From Clostridiales bacterium (GTDB taxonomy: Bacteria; Bacillota_A; Clostridia; Oscillospirales; Oscillospiraceae), in the NCBI GenBank assembly GCA_019417795.1, contig DXUR01000086.1, positions 1 to 9,034 on the forward strand: a stretch of DNA of 9,034 bases. Reading direction: 5' to 3'. The notes under the pieces are model-generated. The model searched no databases. It was not told the DNA's origin and was given only the letters and a program-made list of their open reading frames with translations. The stretch's first letter is position 1. Each line of letters begins with the position of its first letter. Both the position numbers and the translations under genes were made by a program. Of this stretch, positions 6,703 to 9,034 are shown piece after piece.

Positions 6703-6990
6703 ATGAGTGAAGATTTCGGCCCCACCTTTATTACCGTGACCGACGAGGACGGAAAAGAGCTGGTTTTGGAATTTGTAGACGCTCTGGAGTATAACGGCCA
6801 GATGTATCAGGCCTTCTTCCCCGCCGAGACCGAGGGGGAAAACGAGGACGATCCCGACAACGGTCTGGTGATCCTGAAGGTCATCCACGAGGATGGCGAG
6901 GATCTGCTCTCCACGCTGGACTCCGACGAGGAGCTGGAGGCGGTCTACGAGCAGTTCATGGAGCTGCTGTTTGACGAGGACGAGGAATAA
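6703..6990 (+). CDS. DUF1292 family small acidic protein (YrzB-like)
   Basis: This is a 95-residue, strongly acidic cytoplasmic protein with no membrane segment or signal peptide. ITVTDEDGKELVLEFVDALE near the N-terminus and the LVILKVIHEDGEDLL core, with an acidic insert between and an acidic tail ending DEDEE, match the DUF1292 family, whose biochemical role is not known. In many Firmicutes the gene sits beside the ruvX/yqgF and ireB-like genes; here it stands alone between PBP1A and a 6S-like RNA. The ATG at 6703 was chosen because AGAAAGGG (6686-6693) lies nine bases upstream and the family normally starts just before this domain. A longer in-frame version starting at 6622 would begin inside the -35 element of the promoter. 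Confidence 0.9.
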   Translation: MSEDFGPTFITVTDEDGKELVLEFVDALEYNGQMYQAFFPAETEGENEDDPDNGLVILKVIHEDGEDLLSTLDSDEELEAVYEQFMELLFDEDEE

Positions 6991-7035
6991 TTCCTCCGTT
7001 TCCACGCAGACTTTTAAGGAATACGTCATTCCGCG

Positions 7036-7231
7036 TGTCCTGCGGGGTGCGTGATAGATCTTTTTTTAACCCACATTTCGTTATTAGGGATGCACCTCTC
7101 AGGGTGTGGATCGCAGGCCTCCCGGCTGCCGTTCGCGGTTGGAAGTTGGAAGCGGTAAAGCATTCTGGAAGCAACCCACCTGTGCTTGAAGGTGCAGGTT
7201 ATAACGAGGTCTACACGGCCGCTGCGGGACA
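7036..7231 (+). ncRNA. ssrS: Probable 6S RNA
   Basis: 6S RNA binds the sigma-A form of RNA polymerase by imitating an open promoter. The two ends pair as a long, interrupted helix: 7036-7043 with 7224-7231; GTG 7051-7053 with 7214-7216; TAGATCTT 7055-7062 with 7206-7213 after one bulged A; and TAACC 7067-7071 with 7197-7201. The middle opens into a large bubble with small side hairpins, GCACC/GGTGT (7092-7096 and 7103-7107) and CCTGTGC/GTGCAGG (7179-7185 and 7192-7198). An apical CCG-TTCG-CGG hairpin lies near 7129-7138. The size of about 196 bases and the closing stem, bubble and apical stem layout are those of 6S RNA, and an intrinsic terminator follows at once. No convincing promoter of its own was found (TTTCCA 6999-7004 and TACGTC 7022-7027 are weak), so it may be processed from the DUF1292 transcript. 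The call is from hand folding and resemblance, not a covariance search; the exact ends are uncertain. Confidence 0.72.
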
Positions 7232-7243
7232 GCTTTATATGAC

Positions 7244-7271
7244 AAAAAGGACTGCTTTGCAGTCCTTTTTT
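7244..7271 (+). terminator. Intrinsic terminator after the 6S-like RNA
   Basis: AAAAAGGACTGC (7244-7255) pairs over 12 bases with GCAGTCCTTTTT (7259-7270) around a TTT loop, with a T-run at 7266-7271. It closes the DUF1292/6S unit. The A-run on the other side means it could also work on the minus strand, but no minus-strand gene ends nearby. Confidence 0.93.
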
Positions 7272-7344
7272 CAGTTTATTTTCAGATATGTATCATACAA
7301 TAAGCGCAGTTTTGCCCCGGATGGCATCAAACGTGATCTGGTAC
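7272..7344. other. Short spacer with no recognised feature
   Basis: Between the terminator and the next promoter I see no credible reading frame, hairpin or promoter. A TACAAT at 7296-7301 lacks a -35. Confidence 0.5.
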
Positions 7345-7373
7345 TTGCATATCGCGGCGCAATCCTTTATAAT
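7345..7373 (+). promoter_or_regulatory. Promoter of the PpiC-type isomerase gene
   Basis: TTGCAT (7345-7350) and a perfect TATAAT (7368-7373) are spaced by 17 bases. The predicted start near 7380 gives a leader of about 65 bases, containing a small GC-rich hairpin, GCGGC/GCCGC (7396-7400 and 7406-7410), before the ribosome binding site. Confidence 0.82.
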
Positions 7374-7445
7374 GACGAGGTATGTGACAAATCATGCGGC
7401 GCTGTGCCGCGCAACAATGTTTAAACTTGAGAGGATGGACAACAA

Positions 7446-9008
7446 ATGAGCGCATCAAGAGAAAAAAAGCTCCGGCAGGATCAGACGGCCTCCGGCTATG
7501 TGGATCCTAAGGCAGAAAAGGAGCTGGAAGAAAAGAAGGCTGAAAAGCGCAGCAACGTTCTGTACAGCGTCATCGCCGTACTGTTCGTGCTGGTGGTGGC
7601 AGCCAGCTTCCTCTGGAGATCCAATGTGATCTCCCGCAACGCCACGGCCCTGACCATTGACGGCGAAAAGTACAGTGCCGCCGAGGTGAATTTCTATTAT
7701 CAGAATGTTTACCGCGGTTTCCTGCAGAGCAACTCCTATTTCATCAGCTATCTGGGTCTGGACACCAACGCCTCCCTGAAGAGCCAGACGGTGAACGCCA
7801 CCGCCGCTTCCATGATGGGCGTGGAGGAAGGCTCCTCCTGGCATGATTATATCATGGACAACACTGTCAAGCAGATGACCATGATCCAGCGGGGTCTGAA
7901 GCAGGCACAGGAAGAGGGTTATCAGTTCCCCGCCAGCGTGCAGGAGCAGTATGAGGACTCCCTGAATTCCCTGAAGACCTCTGCGGAATCCACCGGCATG
8001 TCCGTGAAGGCATATCTCCAGAGAAATCTGGGTGCTATCATGACGGAGAAGGTCTACAACCAGCAGGTCCTGCGGATGCTGCAGTATCAGGCATACGCCC
8101 AGAGCTATTCCGACAGCCTGACCTACACCGATGCAGAGCTGGAAGCCGCCTATCAGGCAGATCCCAAGACCTATGACAAGGCCGCCTGGGAGTATGTGGT
8201 CGTCAGCGGCGCTGCCGATTCCACCACGGATGCCGACGGCAACACCGTTCAGGCCACCGATGAGGAGCAGGCTGCTGCCAAGGAGACCGCCAAGGCCACC
8301 GCAGAAGAGATCCTGGCCGCTTACAACAGCGGAAAGTCTCTGGAATCCATTGCCGGCAATTATGAAAAGGCCACCTATTACAACACCACCGACGCCACTT
8401 ATTATGACGGCGTTGTGGGTAACTGGCTCTTTGACGATGCCCGCAAGGACGGTGACACGGAGATTCTGGAAGTTGGAACCAACTATTACGTCGGTCTGTT
8501 CCACAGCCGCGGCCGCGAGGAATACAAGACCGTGGACATCCGTCACATCCTCATCACCCCCGAAACCGGCACCAAGGCTCAGGGCGACGAGGGCTATGAG
8601 GACGAGCAGACCCAGCTGAAGGCCGCCGCCCGCACCAAGGCCGAGGAAATTCTGGCCCAGTGGAAGTCCGGCGAGGCCACCGAGGATTCCTTCGCCCAGC
8701 TGGCTCTGGAAAATTCCGCCGACGGCTCCAAGTATGACGGCGGTCTCTACACCCGCGTCACCAAGGGCTGGGCCGTGGAGGAGTTCAATGACTGGTGCTT
8801 CGATGCTTCCCGCAAGGATGGCGACACCGGTATCGTGGACACCACCTACGGTTCTCATGTGATGTACTTCGTGGGCTACGATCTGCCTGCCTGGGCGGCA
8901 TCCGTCACCTCCGATCTGCAGGAGAAGGCCGCTTCCGAGTGGAGCACCGCCCTGTCTGAAAACGCCGATGTGCAGCAGAGCGACTTCGGCATGAAGTTTG
9001 TGGGTTAA
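7446..9008 (+). CDS. Membrane-anchored peptidyl-prolyl isomerase with tandem parvulin-like domains (PpiC/PrsA/SurA type)
   Basis: This 520-residue protein should help fold exported proteins outside the membrane. A charged, Lys/Glu-rich cytoplasmic stretch (1-36) precedes one membrane helix (about 38-57); there is no lipobox, unlike Bacillus PrsA. Next comes a SurA/PrsA-like helical chaperone region (about 66-240), beginning with ATALTIDGEKYSAAEVNFYY. Residues 361-478 form a recognisable parvulin domain: IRHILI (365-370, His 367), FAQLALENSADG (416-427), YDGGLY (430-435), EEFNDWCF (445-452) and YGSHVMYFV (468-476, His 471). Residues 246-354 look like a decayed earlier copy, sharing a W-FD-RKDGDT pattern (327-338 against 450-461) but lacking both histidines. 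The ATG has AGAGGA (7430-7435) ten bases upstream. The stop is followed by the window end, so operon partners to the right are unknown. The family is firm; the domain 1 reading is inferred from internal similarity. Confidence 0.9.
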   Translation: MSASREKKLRQDQTASGYVDPKAEKELEEKKAEKRSNVLYSVIAVLFVLVVAASFLWRSNVISRNATALTIDGEKYSAAEVNFYYQNVYRGFLQSNSYFISYLGLDTNASLKSQTVNATAASMMGVEEGSSWHDYIMDNTVKQMTMIQRGLKQAQEEGYQFPASVQEQYEDSLNSLKTSAESTGMSVKAYLQRNLGAIMTEKVYNQQVLRMLQYQAYAQSYSDSLTYTDAELEAAYQADPKTYDKAAWEYVVVSGAADSTTDADGNTVQATDEEQAAAKETAKATAEEILAAYNSGKSLESIAGNYEKATYYNTTDATYYDGVVGNWLFDDARKDGDTEILEVGTNYYVGLFHSRGREEYKTVDIRHILITPETGTKAQGDEGYEDEQTQLKAAARTKAEEILAQWKSGEATEDSFAQLALENSADGSKYDGGLYTRVTKGWAVEEFNDWCFDASRKDGDTGIVDTTYGSHVMYFVGYDLPAWAASVTSDLQEKAASEWSTALSENADVQQSDFGMKFVG

Positions 9009-9034
9009 AACACAGTCATCGGCCCACTATTTCC
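9009..9034. other. Window end, nothing recognised
   Basis: The 26 bases after the isomerase stop codon are too short to show a terminator or a new gene. Confidence 0.5.

Noticed and set aside
7036..7231. SRP RNA, RNase P RNA or tmRNA instead of 6S RNA
   Set aside because: The GGAAG segments near 7141-7172 briefly suggest SRP RNA, but the conserved SRP loop sequence is missing. There is no RNase P GAGGAAAGTCC-type core and no tRNA-like end or tag frame.
7035..7424. Open frame of 129 codons across the region after DUF1292
   Set aside because: It begins with GTG without a binding site and reads through a structured RNA, a strong terminator and a promoter; no recognised motif.
7455..8858. Open frame of 467 codons on the minus strand, opposite the isomerase gene
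   Set aside because: Its Gly/Leu/Val/His-rich composition arises from antisense reading of a biased coding sequence; the plus-strand protein has clear family motifs, a promoter and a ribosome binding site.

Overview
The window looks like a chromosomal segment from a GC-rich Clostridia species, probably Oscillospirales (Ruminococcaceae/Oscillospiraceae type gut bacteria). This is inferred from the mix of protein families, strong AAAGGAGG-type ribosome binding sites, promoters close to the sigma-A consensus, a small acidic DUF1292 protein and a Gram-positive style PBP1A. There are no mobile elements, integrases, CRISPR arrays or tRNA genes. The window is mostly core cell-envelope biology, with an unassigned radical SAM gene and a probable 6S RNA.

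Layout. Positions 1-2334 (minus strand) hold a two-gene unit: a SEDS-family glycan polymerase (FtsW/RodA/SpoVE type) with an FHA phosphothreonine-reading domain fused at its N-terminus, then, overlapping it by 14 bases, a class B penicillin-binding protein that runs off the left edge. Positions 2335-2617 carry two back-to-back promoters, one for this unit and one for a plus-strand radical SAM gene (2618-3505) that ends in a clear intrinsic terminator. A convergent region (3506-3711) contains that terminator and a long perfect palindrome just past the end of the next minus-strand gene, a bifunctional PBP1A-type peptidoglycan synthase (3712-6405, TTG start). Positions 6406-6702 again carry divergent promoters, now for PBP1A and for a 95-residue DUF1292 protein (6703-6990). 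The gene-free stretch 6991-7445 is not empty: about 7036-7231 folds as a long interrupted hairpin resembling 6S RNA, followed by an intrinsic terminator, then a near-consensus promoter for a membrane-anchored peptidyl-prolyl isomerase of the PpiC/PrsA/SurA type (7446-9008). The last 26 bases hold nothing recognisable.

How the genes fit together. The SEDS protein and its class B PBP form a matched glycan polymerase/transpeptidase pair; PBP1A does both reactions in one chain; the extracytoplasmic foldase could fold exported proteins, including PBPs. The FHA fusion suggests that wall synthesis is tied to Ser/Thr kinase signalling, as in the actinobacterial FHA-RodA-PbpA-kinase cluster, but no kinase is in the window, so this is inference. 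I see no clear undescribed multi-gene system. The most unusual points are the FHA-SEDS fusion, the tandem parvulin architecture with a decayed first copy, the cysteine-rich and DPSGGFGDA-repeat tail of PBP1A, and the orphan radical SAM enzyme.
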